Shown here: piece by piece, positions 9,901 through 19,230 of the stretch | Layout of the letters: every line of letters starts with the position of its first letter | How positions within the stretch are numbered: the stretch's first letter is position 1 | Source: Caecitellus pseudoparvulus | Taxonomy: Eukaryota > Bigyra: Bicosoecida | NCBI GenBank assembly: GCA_965644315.1 | Contig: CBFFRQ010000089.1 | Coordinates: 744,001 to 808,000, forward strand | DNA: 64,000 nt | Direction: 5' to 3' | Program-made: the position numbers and the translations under genes | Notes under the pieces: generated by a model | Databases searched by the model: none | Seen by the model: the letters and a program-made list of their open reading frames with translations, nothing else | Told to the model about the DNA's origin: nothing

Positions 9901-12900
9901 CAATGTTTCGTGTGTATGCCGTTGCTTGATTCCGTGACGCAAGACCTTCAGAGCATCTTCCGGAGAGTGCACCCGCACCTCCCGCAGACCATCCACTGGC
10001 AGTCCACCATCGCAGGCGCCATGGTGGACCCGAAGGGGCACGGCAGTGTCTCCTTGCTCATCAGCATGCACCTGTGGCACATGTCCGCGGGGCCTTTGGT
10101 GGGCACTCGCCCAGTGCTCCTGACGGCTGTCGAAAGCGCCTTCTTCGAACCCATGTCTGAGCAACGGCAGCGCCGCGCGCAAGGCGGATGCAGCTGTATG
10201 GGCCTCAGCCGGAGACCTTGGGCGTGCGTAGTGTACACTCAGTGGTGAATCTTGCTTCGGTGATCCAGCTAGTGGGCTTGCGTCGCGGGGAGGAGTGCTC
10301 GGGCTAGTGGATGGCTCGCGGGCAAGCTGGGGGGGCTCAAAGTCTGGCTGTTCAAAGCGCGGGTAGTCCCTCAGAAGGTCATACAACTGTTCTTTGTAAA
10401 TCTCCATGTGTGAAACATGCACTTGAAACGTCGTATCTACGCGCTTGAGCTGGGAGAAGAGGGTATGCACTGCCCTGGGGATGATGCCAGCGCCACGCCG
10501 CAACTTGGCATGCCTCGTGCGCTCTTGCCTCGCAGCTCTTGGTCGCGGCCCCACCACGCCTTCAAGCGTGAAGGTCTTGCCAGTTCCCGTCTGCCCATAT
10601 GCGAAGATTGTGGCATTGTACCCCTGCAGAACCTTGAGCACAGTCGGGAGAACACCCTCTTCGAACAGCTGACGCTGATTGGTGGACTGCCCGAATACCC
10701 GGTGGAACGAGAAAGCTTTGGCCTGCACATATGCCGCATACCTCTGGACTTCCACGTTACGTCTTTTGCACGTGATGACGGGGCGCGCTCCCTCTGCAAT
10801 TTCTTTCGCCAGCAAAGGCCGGCAGCGGAGCAGGACCCGCAGCGACGCCAAGGGGTCACCAGGCGCCTGGTCGTGCACCGTCGCCCCAGCAGGGCTGTAC
10901 TGAATGACATCAGCATCCTCGCTTTCATACCCTTCCATGTCCTCAAAGATGGTTGCTGGGGGTGCAAAGGCTGCTTTGCCCGTGGCAGCCTGAGCTACAG
11001 CTGCTGCGTTGCCAGCACGTGCGTGTCCCCAAACGGCTTTGCCGAGGTCGGCAGCCCTCGTCGCGGCCTTTGCGGCCATGAACGCCTGATGTGGAGAGGT
11101 ACCTGCAGTGTGCACAGGCTCATCAAGGCTCCGAGTCTCGACTTTGCATACAATGAGCGTCTCTCCTGCCGCAAGGCTTGCCCCACCGGTTGACTCGCTG
11201 CCTCCAGCAGCTGGCAGTCCACTTGCTGGAGTGTCTGTGCCCGCCTCCAGCACAAAGTTAGTTGACGTCATGGGCAACTCGTATATGCCCTGCTGATGCA
11301 GCTTGCATGCAGATCGAGTTCCTGATGTTGGCTGAACGTGGGCTGGGAGGCAAAGCGCCAACTCTGTTCGCGACATCGCCGCCACCCCACGGCAGCCGGC
11401 CAGCGTTGCAATACGGCGCTGCATGGGCGGCGCCCAATGCCAGGCTTCAGGTGATTGCTTTCTGCTCCTTACAACTGTCCCATGCCACTGGATGCGGTAC
11501 AGGACGCTGGACGTGTCTATTGCGTGCACGATGAGTGAACCCCGTCCGTCCTGCTGCTCGCTCCAAGCGCAGGCACTGGAGCACCTGGGGAAGTCCCTGA
11601 ACGTGAACTCTTCAAATACTTGGGTGTCTGTGCACCGAAGACATGAAATGAAACCATGATTCGCCCCAGAGTGCCCCACAATCAGCACTCGCCCTGGACC
11701 TGCAGGCAAAAGCAGGGTGGGCACGTCAGAGTCATCCTTCGGTTGCCACAGATTCACACAGTCACTTGTGCCACCTCCCTCAGGTGACACAAGCTGCACT
11801 GTCCGCTTCGTCATGGCCCGTGCAGGCGGTCGTGCGGGGGTAGCAGTGATACACGCGAGTTTGCCAGCACAAGGTGCCATGCTGCACACCCCTGCCGGCG
11901 CCTGGAAGCGGTCAGTCTCGGACAAGGCATGATGCTTTAACCGATGCAGGCTGAAGAACGGCACACCCTTCTCATTCTTTGAAAGTGTGCAGTAGTCTTG
12001 CCCACTCCAACTACATGCATGGAGCAGGGTGTCTCCCTTTGGGAGAGCAGCCCAGTCGCTGCGAGAGGAGCTCGAAAAACACGCAAGTCCGTGAGTGGAA
12101 GAGACCAGGGCGCATTCGTTCCCCCCAAAAAGTTGCAGTGCTGTTGCGTCTCCCATAGCCAGGTACTTTCCATGCTTCAGGGCCTGTTCAGGAACGCCGG
12201 GGCAGGTAATTGACGCTGGTGCTGGGCAGCTGGCAGTGCGAAGTAGCTCTGGCCAGTCAGCTTCTGACAGTTTCTGCAGCTGCATGGTTCTGAATAAGGC
12301 CATGAGAAGTCCTCCAGTACCGTCCAAGTTGTCTGGTGTTAGAGGGGGTTGTCGCAACTGCTGTCCCTGCTTGGAAGCGGAGCCAGTGCCCCTTGGCGCA
12401 GGCACAGTTTGTGGCACAACCTGCACCGCCACTTCTTGAGCTGATTCTGCAGAGGCAGCCCCCACGGTTCGGCTGAGCAGCGCAGTGACAGCAGTCCAAA
12501 AGTCCCACGCGCTCTCGTGGCTCGCAATGAGCGGCACAGGGCAGCGGCCTTCAATCGCTACTGCGTTTCCGTTGGCGTCAGGCGAAACGCCAGCCAGCCT
12601 TTGCACCACCCCAAAGAACACAGCGGCAAGCTTTGCCCAGTCTGCAGCAACATGGGCGTCTATATGGGCCGACACTAGCACTGTCTCGTGTTGCGTGAAG
12701 CGCAGGGTGAGGGTTGCGCTGCCAGCTTCAACAGCGCCCTCTGGCGCCTGGGCTTCGCTTCCAGCCATGGTTTGCATTGGTGGACACGCATGCACAGTGC
12801 CACAGAGGTTGCAAGCCAAATACAGGACCTGCAGGGCACAGATGGCAGCCCTGGCCGACGTGCTGCACGGCCCTTGCACGGCGCATTGTGGAATCCCGCT

Positions 12901-12927
12901 TGCTTTGAGCCCATGCAGGTGACGCAC
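6922..12927 (-). CDS. Large kinesin with N-terminal extension and EF-hand-like segment
   Basis: Uninterrupted 2001-residue ORF. The kinesin motor occupies about residues 690-1150: GQTGTGKT P-loop (778-785), switch I NMHSSRSH (1011-1018), switch II LVDLSGSEN (1046-1054; the usual Ala is Ser), and PHVPYRESKLTRVLQ. Motor sequence is closest by memory to kinesin-5 (GRVIKALVE). However, the motor is central, the long coiled coils and the tail of kinesin-5 are absent, and loop L8 carries about 120 extra residues (855-978). Residues 51-690 form a non-motor region rich in short beta-like segments; I do not recognise a family. After the motor, residues 1329-1340 resemble an EF-hand loop with Gln in the last ligand place. 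The rest is Ser/Ala/Arg-rich. Start could be Met51 (MQTMAGSEAQ). Role is microtubule-based movement; cargo unknown. Confidence 0.88.
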   Translation of the reverse strand: MRHLHGLKASGIPQCAVQGPCSTSARAAICALQVLYLACNLCGTVHACPPMQTMAGSEAQAPEGAVEAGSATLTLRFTQHETVLVSAHIDAHVAADWAKLAAVFFGVVQRLAGVSPDANGNAVAIEGRCPVPLIASHESAWDFWTAVTALLSRTVGAASAESAQEVAVQVVPQTVPAPRGTGSASKQGQQLRQPPLTPDNLDGTGGLLMALFRTMQLQKLSEADWPELLRTASCPAPASITCPGVPEQALKHGKYLAMGDATALQLFGGNECALVSSTHGLACFSSSSRSDWAALPKGDTLLHACSWSGQDYCTLSKNEKGVPFFSLHRLKHHALSETDRFQAPAGVCSMAPCAGKLACITATPARPPARAMTKRTVQLVSPEGGGTSDCVNLWQPKDDSDVPTLLLPAGPGRVLIVGHSGANHGFISCLRCTDTQVFEEFTFRDFPRCSSACAWSEQQDGRGSLIVHAIDTSSVLYRIQWHGTVVRSRKQSPEAWHWAPPMQRRIATLAGCRGVAAMSRTELALCLPAHVQPTSGTRSACKLHQQGIYELPMTSTNFVLEAGTDTPASGLPAAGGSESTGGASLAAGETLIVCKVETRSLDEPVHTAGTSPHQAFMAAKAATRAADLGKAVWGHARAGNAAAVAQAATGKAAFAPPATIFEDMEGYESEDADVIQYSPAGATVHDQAPGDPLASLRVLLRCRPLLAKEIAEGARPVITCKRRNVEVQRYAAYVQAKAFSFHRVFGQSTNQRQLFEEGVLPTVLKVLQGYNATIFAYGQTGTGKTFTLEGVVGPRPRAARQERTRHAKLRRGAGIIPRAVHTLFSQLKRVDTTFQVHVSHMEIYKEQLYDLLRDYPRFEQPDFEPPQLAREPSTSPSTPPRDASPLAGSPKQDSPLSVHYARPRSPAEAHTAASALRAALPLLRHGFEEGAFDSRQEHWASAHQRPRGHVPQVHADEQGDTAVPLRVHHGACDGGLPVDGLREVRVHSPEDALKVLRHGIKQRHTHETLMNMHSSRSHALFSVRVSIAQEATDSTPRGQVVSRLNLVDLSGSENIKRSGSTAERFQETSLINKGLLSLGRVIKALVEKAPHVPYRESKLTRVLQHALGGSSYTTMILTVSPSDIDAEETVATMNYAHMAKQVFNRPVQVAHSAGGKPATSMTIRLRRAVKAAANAAASAAAVHRKPWEGAVPSRDAGIHALHAAGERAAPCPEPEVIAKRLLSETSRTKKAAISEHAETSGAFEAAFKSRVSSAVAQAQHEAGGTQTPLAAPLAPQRAIAEDVQASQWVAQHVLRPAAHSWRAQQANGAARVLADTAVAALHEAFARFDDSQDGKLTPKQFRALMRHIKKRILEEQAHLYLSRAGPLATLRLPGTAALLHATSTLSQRAPPHMRLADPTKATSPTPQRRRFETGAANETVRSQSAHGRHTPARSSAGIFGTGDGSEHRFSSSDNQAPNSTAGAHGVDLEISDEEAERAFGLQESLLSLAAISDRLGAKRTKSRKPLRTSSPAERAAGGGLFSQAQQQKAHAVLIQRLQQEAEAALAQAAGSNVGHRSEAAQSGRAPRQAGLEGASCPRDSKEGRPSAGRSLCQPASDSLRVSTKAAPPLATAESAWWDFDRGRDLQQGRISTSKLCESGQNSALQLRPTTEKEQQTDAVMHGVDSFWFRLRAPSDERLHTAVHSAMREAHAARFQHALDSSHVNAVRSRVRAIDATWLVDVDSVRLQPGDSLPFHRFVAYITHLAKAAPTACMALFGALGYKLPQHFERSSLFPAARPGDKTGDNTQALGRASVKTGQRLTDTEQPGQSLLACHAGEMAARRATGVGAQRWQRLQDVVKVRDEQLHSTMQWLRVHGSGEARAGHVEHQYVRACRYFHALSTPFVRSMGGAEAALRANVPLEVSTLRLLGTPDLPPDRRSMGSGSGSLSVRRCQVLAHIASAEVPLQSGGSGLPENSILRWIMPSQHHLSRLRQEVFKDVVKLEGRLKGHSVTSGESSAMHG

Positions 12928-12963
12928 ACATGAGAGCCGTCGCAGAAGAAGGCAGGAAGAAGA

Positions 12964-14010
12964 TCACCCAAGTACTTCACCAGGGATCTTGTCTGCCTCT
13001 GACGCAGCTTGAGTCACAGTGTTCGTGCCCTGGGGGTGGCGGGGGCGACGTGGAATGCCAAGCGTGTGTGGGGCATCTCAAGCGTGGCGGCGAGGTACGC
13101 ACAGCAGTGACTTCTTTCTGAGCCTCGTCAAAGAGAGATCCCACTGCAAACTGCCTGAAGCGAGAGAAGCGCAGGTTTCCCGATGTAAAGTACTCGCCGT
13201 TGGAGTCGGTGCCCACCCAGACAACATACACCTGTGCATGGAAGGGCAGGTCATGCAGCAGCGGCAGCAGGCAGCGCGGGGGCACTGGACGCTAGGCTCA
13301 CCTTCAGGTCACAGGCTTTGCCGCCCTGGCACTCGCTGGCCGGGACGCCACAGGCGCGGAAGGCAGGGTCTGACAGCACCTGCTTCGTGGCGTTGTTGAA
13401 GCCATTGTCTTGGCAACCAGACTCGCCATCGCAGAAGGCACAGGCATTGTCGTAGGTAATCCCTGTTACCTTCCCCTCGTCGACGATGATGACGGCGGTG
13501 AGGAAGGGGTAGAATGTGGCGCTGCCGCTGCAGGAGCGCTTCTGGTACACGTATGGCACGACTTGGTTTGTCGTCAGACTGCTGACCTCCACGGTGACGT
13601 AGAAATCTGTCAAGTTCGTGGGCTGCGTGCAATTCGCCTGCTCAGTGTAGCCCGTACCCTTGGCCACGACACCGCTGCCAGTGGGCAGGGCTTTTGCCGC
13701 TGTGAAGTGGGCGGACGGAGAGCCAGTGCGGGGTGAAGTGCACACCCAGGTGCAGGGCAGCAGCTAGGGTGAGTGCATGCAGGCACGTACATCCGGCGAT
13801 GTTGAGAAGGGAGTAGTCATCTGCCTTGGGATTGAAGATGGCACGCTGCACGCCGTTGAAGGTGATGCACACGAACGTCTCTTGGAATCGGGTTACCTTG
13901 CTGGCGCTGGAGCCGGTTGGGTGGCAGGGGCCGTAGTCCGCGAAGGCTGTCACTGCAGCAGCGCAGGTTGCAAGCGCAAGCGCACAGAAAACTGCCAGAG
14001 TGCTTTTCAT
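12964..14010 (-). CDS. Predicted secreted Cys-containing protein of unknown function
   Basis: Starts with a clear signal peptide (MKSTLAVFCALALATCAAA, start 14010). Proposed exons: 14010-13791, 13699-13302, 13231-13103, 12996-12964, phases consistent, 259 aa. The mature protein has at least ten Cys and conserved-looking blocks such as YGPCHPTG, FYPFLTAVIIVDEGKVTG, ACAFCDGESGCQDNGF, VVWVGTDSNGEYFTSGN and RFSRFRQF. Several NxS/T sites (NCT, NLT, NAT) fit an extracellular or lumenal glycoprotein. I do not recognise the family. The last exon is uncertain: without the final 106-bp intron the frame continues to a stop at 12977 with a Pro-rich end. The gene ends 36 bp before the kinesin start on the same strand, so the kinesin promoter must lie inside or very near it. 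Confidence 0.7.
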
Positions 14011-14185
14011 GGTTCGCTCTCCTGATTCGGGCGCGGCAAAGGCTGTGTGGCTGCGGTGGCAAGTGCAGCGAAACGCCCGCTCAACGCGGGGCAAGCAGCG
14101 TGTGGACTGGAGGCGAGGCACGCTGGAGCTCACACAGCAACGCTTCGAGCAGCAGCATGTGTGTGAATTTAAATGTGGCACTTCC

Positions 14186-17080
14186 TCACACAAGTGTGTG
14201 GTCCTCCACTTCGTCCAGCAGGGCGAGCAGGGCGGCCTCGTCGTACACCTCCTCCTCCCCCTCAAAGGCAGCCTGCGCTGCGCCTTGCTCGGCCTGAGGC
14301 GACGTGAATAGGCTCTGGTCTTGCAGGGCAGTGGGCGCCCCTGCAGATGTCGAGGCAGGGGAGGCCCCAAGTGTGCTGTCACTGCCCGGCGCCGGCGAGG
14401 GAACCGTGCTCTGTCCGCGTCCAAGGTCCTCGTCATCGCTGCCGCCGTCGCCGGGCCCGTCACTCTCCTCTGTTTCTTCACCACCGGCACCCCCATCCGC
14501 ATCACTTTCACCAGTGGATGATTGGGTGTCGTCTTGGGGCGAGCCAGGGCCGGGGGGGGGTGGTGGTGGCTGACGAGCGTGGGAGCCAGCAGCAATGGCA
14601 GCGGTCTCATACCCAGCCACGACACGGTAGCACAGCTGGTCCACGAAGGCGTCCACAAAGTCCTTGTGAATCCAAATGACCGAGGAGTCGAAGGTATCCA
14701 TCACGAACCGTGCCCCCGCTTCGTCCCCCGCCACGCGCATGACGTCGGCAAGTTTGGAGAAAGAGGCGCCTGCGTCATCCAGAGACGCCACTTCCAGCCC
14801 GACGACGGTGTAGAAGGACGTGTCGGCATTCAGCGCCAGCATGACCAGGGGCTTGGCGATGTGGGCGGGGGAAGTCACGCCCGCCGCGCCGGGGGACCGG
14901 TTCCACTGCCGCTTCACAAGCTGGTGGTGGTCCACGACAAACCTGCCTAGACGCAGGAGAAACTCAGGCTGCGTGAAGATGTGTCGGTCGGTCTCGGTCA
15001 AGTCCGCGATCTTGCACGTCCGCACCGCGCCGTTGAAGGTGAAGTGCTGCTTGGCGCGAAGCACGTAGGGGCCCAGGCGCAAGATAGCGTTCTGCACCTC
15101 CATGGCCAGGCGCAGGCCCTGCTGCAGCAGGGCCGGCTGCCGAGCCGTCAACGACTCAAACGCCACCCAGAAATTATCACGCCAGGAAACCTCGGCTGCA
15201 GAGCTCCGCCCTCCCACAGTGCTCTCCTGTGGCGCCCCAGCCTGGGCGCTTGCACGTGCCGCAACGGCAGCCACCGCCTCCTCCTCTGCCCGCGAAGTGG
15301 TGAGGGTCTTGGCGTACTCCAGGAGGGAGGCTGTCGCAAAAGCGACATCTGCCGCAGACACAGGCGCGGCGTAGCCTGTCTGCATGGTGAAGGAATCGTA
15401 CTCCAGCTCGCGCAGGGCACGGGGTCCGTCCCGCGCCAACGGCACCAGGCGCGTCGCCACTCGTGCTTTCATGGTGGAGGGCATGTGTGCAAAGGGCTGT
15501 TGGGCTGCCTTCAGTGGGATGCCTGCTGAAGCCAGCAGGGCCTTGAGCGACATGTCGTCATCGTCAGAGACCCAGAACCCCATGCGGGGGCCCAAGTACG
15601 GCGACAGGCGCATGCCTTCATACAGGGAAGTGTGGCGGTGCAGGAAGAAGCGGCACTCGACACTGCGTCGAATGTGGCCGAGGCGGGCTGCCGGCATGAC
15701 GGACACGCCGGCAGTGAGGGGGTCCACCTCTGCCGCGGCGCCGGCGCCTGCTGGCTGCAGCAGCTCGCCGTTCTCGTCGAAGACCGGCGCTGCCCCGTGC
15801 ACTGTGCCCCCTTCCAGGGCAGCTGGCAGGCCTGCCAGGGAGGGGCCGTTACCGGAGCCCGCTGTACTGGATGCCACGCGCCCAGGCGCGTCCTCTCGGG
15901 CTGGGTCGTTGAGCATGAGCACGCTGCGCTCCAGCTCCTGCCGGGCGTCTCGGTACAGCTCTGCCTCTAGCTTGCCATGCAGGAGGGAGTACGTGACGCC
16001 CACGATGGCCAGCCACAAGAGGTCGTTGCGCTCCCGGTGCAGCTGGCTGACGAGTTGCCACATGGAGTGTGACACGGGCAAGCCCCGAAAGCTGCCACGG
16101 CCGTAGTACTGTTTCCAGCGCCGCTTGCGGCCTGCGCGGGTGAGCTTCGCGGCACCCGCTGAGGAAGGTGACGTCAACTCCACGCGTTCCAAGTCATCGT
16201 CGCCATCATCTGAGTCATCCCCGCCGTCACGTCGTCGAACCCGACGCCTGCGCTTGTGCCCTCCAGCGGGCGAGCCAGGCGCTGGGCCAGAAGACAGCAT
16301 GTCTTCATCGGCTTCATCGTCCGTGTCAGACTCGTCAAAGTCATCGTCAGAGTCATGGTTGGCGGGAACGTCCCGCTTTGCATCCACTACGACGTACTGG
16401 TCGTCCATGACGAGGACCTGTGGGGCAGGGCCGGGTGCTGCCGTTGGCCTGGCGTTTCGGCTGCGGCTCAAATGCCGTGCCCGCGCGGCGTGCTGCACGC
16501 ACCTGCTCGGCGTCGTTCAGGCTGGTGTGGTAAATGGGCCGATTCGAGTCGAAAACGATGACCTTGATGCCCCTGCCCTCCACTGGCATCACTGCTGGCA
16601 GGTGCACGGTCCCTCCGCAGTTGATGCAGAAGATGGTGCTGAGCTGTGGGCGCGGAATTGGGCTCCTTTGAGGCGCGCGGGACCACCTGCAGTCTGCTGC
16701 AGGGGCAGACTCACCCCTTCATCGTCCCGCACAAGCTTTTGGAACACCTTGCGAAAGTCCAGGTACCCCGCCACGGGCGTGATGCGGAAGGAGATGCCGT
16801 CCATGTTCAGCAGCGTCTGTGACGGGCAACGGTAGCATGCATGCTGCTGTGCCACCGCGTGTGCAGCGCCCCAAAGCGCTCCACAGCCCACCATAGGCGA
16901 AATACCGGGAGACGACGGCCAAACAACTTGCGGGGTGCAGCTACGTACCTGCAGCATGCGCGCTGCGCACAAGCTGTCGGTGTCATTGGCAACCAGCAGC
17001 AAGACACCAGCGGCCGCAACTGAGGACTTGCCCTGCAGGTCCCTGTACACCTCAGCAACAGCTTTGGCGTCCACCAGCAT
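14186..17080 (-). CDS. CDC45: CDC45 replication initiation factor, four exons
   Basis: Subunit of the CMG (Cdc45-MCM-GINS) replicative helicase. Exons 17080-16949, 16816-16715, 16643-16503, 16417-14186 join in phase to 868 aa. N-terminal DHH-like fold: LLLVANDTDSLCAARML, then ISFRITPVAGYLDF and TIFCINCGGTVHLPAVMP, then IKVIVFDSNRPIYHTSL. A long acidic Asp/Glu/Ser insertion follows, as in other CDC45 proteins. Next come GRGSFRGLPVSHSMWQL, DLLWLAIVGVTYSLLHGKLE, the HFTFNGAVRTCKIADLTETDRHIF block and LVMLALNADTSFYTVVG. Compared with about 570 aa in human, the extra length comes from the acidic segment, Ala/Gly-rich inserts and a C-terminal Pro-run/acidic tail (about 14190-14570). Introns are 85-132 bp. 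Assignment secure. Confidence 0.95.
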
Positions 17081-17290
17081 GGTGGCTGAATGGAACTCAG
17101 CTACGCCCCGCTAGCTGGGGTGAGGAGCACCAAAGCTTGCGTCGCCCTGACGGCGTGCATGCAGTTCGAAGCGTTTTGAACCGTGTGGGGCAATGGCTCA
17201 CGCTGAGCGGGTGGTGCATTCAGGGGTGTCGCTGAGCCGACATCATCACACACCACGACAAACAACAAAAGGCAAAGTGCAGGTTCGGTT

Positions 17291-18880
17291 TCACAGGTCG
17301 AGTTCCAGAGCAGCACGCTTGGACTTGCTTCGGGGGGTCAGGGCAGCAGCACCGCTGCGGCGGCGCTTGGCACTCCGGCGACTGCTGACTGGGCTGGACT
17401 GCACATCAGTGGCTGGGGGAGACATGACGTACACGGGGCCATGTGGGAAGGCCACGTCGCCTTCTTCATCGCTGGTCTCCTCGCCTGACTCGCTGGATTC
17501 AGAGGCTGTGGAGGGGCGGAGAGCAGCGTGAGGTGTCAAGCCTGGGCGAATGGAGGCAGCAAACAAGGCGCATGCGTTGGTCATAGGTGGCCACGGAATC
17601 TTCAGCATCGGTAGGGCGACCCGAGGGTCCCCAGGCCTGCAGAAGTCCAGACGTGAATAATCACTCCAACACAGCGCGCACACGACAGCCACGCAAGCAT
17701 CCTCAGGAAACCTAAAAGTGTGTCGTCACTGACATTCTGACGGTAATTCCATGGTAAGTAAATCGTCACAGGATTGCTTTGGCACGACTGCACACGCTGG
17801 ACAATAGCAAACACACACGCACCTTCGCTCTCGGAGGCGGCCTCCACGTGGCCTGTCTCCACCAGGTACAGGGACTGCTCGCCGTCCCCATCCTCTTCTT
17901 CACCTTGCACGACGGAGAAGAGGGAGCCGTCTCCCGTCATGAGCTGGGGGTTGCCTGAGGCATCGTCCCCGATGTAGGCCAAGGCCAGAGCGTCCTCATC
18001 CTCGGCGCCCGAGTCTTCCGACGTGGATTCAGAGTCGCTGTCGCTGCTGCTCGTGTCACTGGACGACGCTTCCGCTGCTTGCAAGACATACTGCTCCTCC
18101 TCATCGCTCTGCAAGAGTGGAGTTGAGTAGCGCTTCGTGCGGCACGCGGTTGGACGCTGTGGCAGGGTATGGCACACTGTGAGAGGTGCTCAGATAGTAT
18201 CAATATCGGCATTGCTTGCGGCTTGCGCCACAAACAAATACATGTAGCTGGTATTTTATCATCACCACAACTCTCAAGCGACACAGAGCAAGGCAGGCAG
18301 CAAACACGCACCTCGTCCGTCCCCGAAGTCTCCTCTGCGCTTGAGTCTTCCTCACCGGACTCTGCTTCGCCGACCACCATGGCAGGGGCGATGCCGTCAA
18401 TGACCCCTGTGAGCGCCACAAATCCCTCGGGCTGGTGCTCGCCGGAAGCCAGGGCGGAGAACTTGACGCGGTCGTCAGAGAAGACCATGTCCAAGACCAC
18501 TTGAGGGTTCTTCTTGGACAGATGTGCCACAGGCACAGTGACAACGGAGTCATCGTAGTTCTGCGGCGCGCAGCCCAGACGGGAGGGTTTGGGCGGGCAA
18601 GAGGCATCACACCAGCGTCAGCACTCACGATGGTTGTCACGTAGAGCGTGACAGTGTCCGACAGCGACGGGTCGCTGAGGGAAGCCCCCTTCAAGATCAA
18701 GCCATAGTTGTCAGGGCACTTAAAAGATTCGATGGCCCCAATGTCCACTGTCTTGGCTGCGGGGGCAGGGGAAGTGGTGTGCGTAAGCCAGGCTTGTTTG
18801 AATGCACCCAAAAGCCGCAAGCATGGCGGAACACCCCCGCCAGCACATGCTGCACAGCTGCACGCACCCCAGAAAGCCAT
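17291..18880 (-). CDS. Nucleoplasmin-like histone chaperone, five exons
   Basis: Proposed exons: 18880-18868 (only 13 bp), 18756-18629, 18560-18312, 18108-17823, 17505-17291; phases agree, 296 aa. The joined N-terminus MAFWAKTVDIG... with LKGASLSDPSLSDTVTLYVTT, VAHLSKKNPQVVLDMVFSDD and PEGFVALTGVIDG has the layout of the nucleoplasmin-like (NPL) beta-barrel found in nucleoplasmins, plant HDTs and FKBP39/41-type proteins. Several long Asp/Glu/Ser tracts follow (histone-binding acidic regions), and the C-terminus is a basic nuclear signal (SRRSAKRRRSG...PRSKSKRAALELDL). No FKBP domain is present. Role inferred: histone storage/assembly in the nucleus or nucleolus. The tiny first exon rests on the family start MAFWG and on a good GTGCGT donor. 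The first intron is a multiple of three and open, so its retention would still be translatable. Confidence 0.72.
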
Positions 18881-19230
18881 AGTTCGCTGTGTTTGCTGAT
18901 TCTTTCGAGGGTCTGTGCTGGAGAGCATGACAGGAAGAGTTGGTGCGGGAGCCGCGTGGAAGGTTCTCGATGGCGGGGTGGCCACTGGCGCGGCCACAGC
19001 TGGTGTGCAGCGTGACAGACACGATGCACGACGGCGACACTTACACACTCTTCTGCCGCTAGCAGGGACGTACGCTTTGTTTTTTTGAGTTTGTTGAAAG
19101 TGCAGGGATGGCCAGAGCTTGCTTGTGCATCAAGGGTCAGCAAGGGGCCGTCTGGCCCAAGCCTCCGCCGAGAGGCCCAGCCAGACGAGGACACGCCTAC
19201 ACAGCCCCCCCCACGCGATGGGGTGCCACG
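18881..19230. other. Intergenic, 350 bp, between C1D-like and nucleoplasmin-like genes
   Basis: Upstream of the nucleoplasmin-like gene and downstream of the C1D-like stop, both on the minus strand. A minus-strand reading frame stays open from 19048 into the chaperone gene, but its sequence has no recognisable protein feature and is probably 5' untranslated. A T-rich stretch at 19077-19087 is the only compositional feature I see; no RNA gene is recognised. Confidence 0.5.

Noticed and set aside
9500-10500. Calling the kinesin a bona fide mitotic kinesin-5 (Eg5)
   Set aside because: Motor similarity alone supports it; the position of the motor and the absence of the coiled-coil stalk and tail argue against it.
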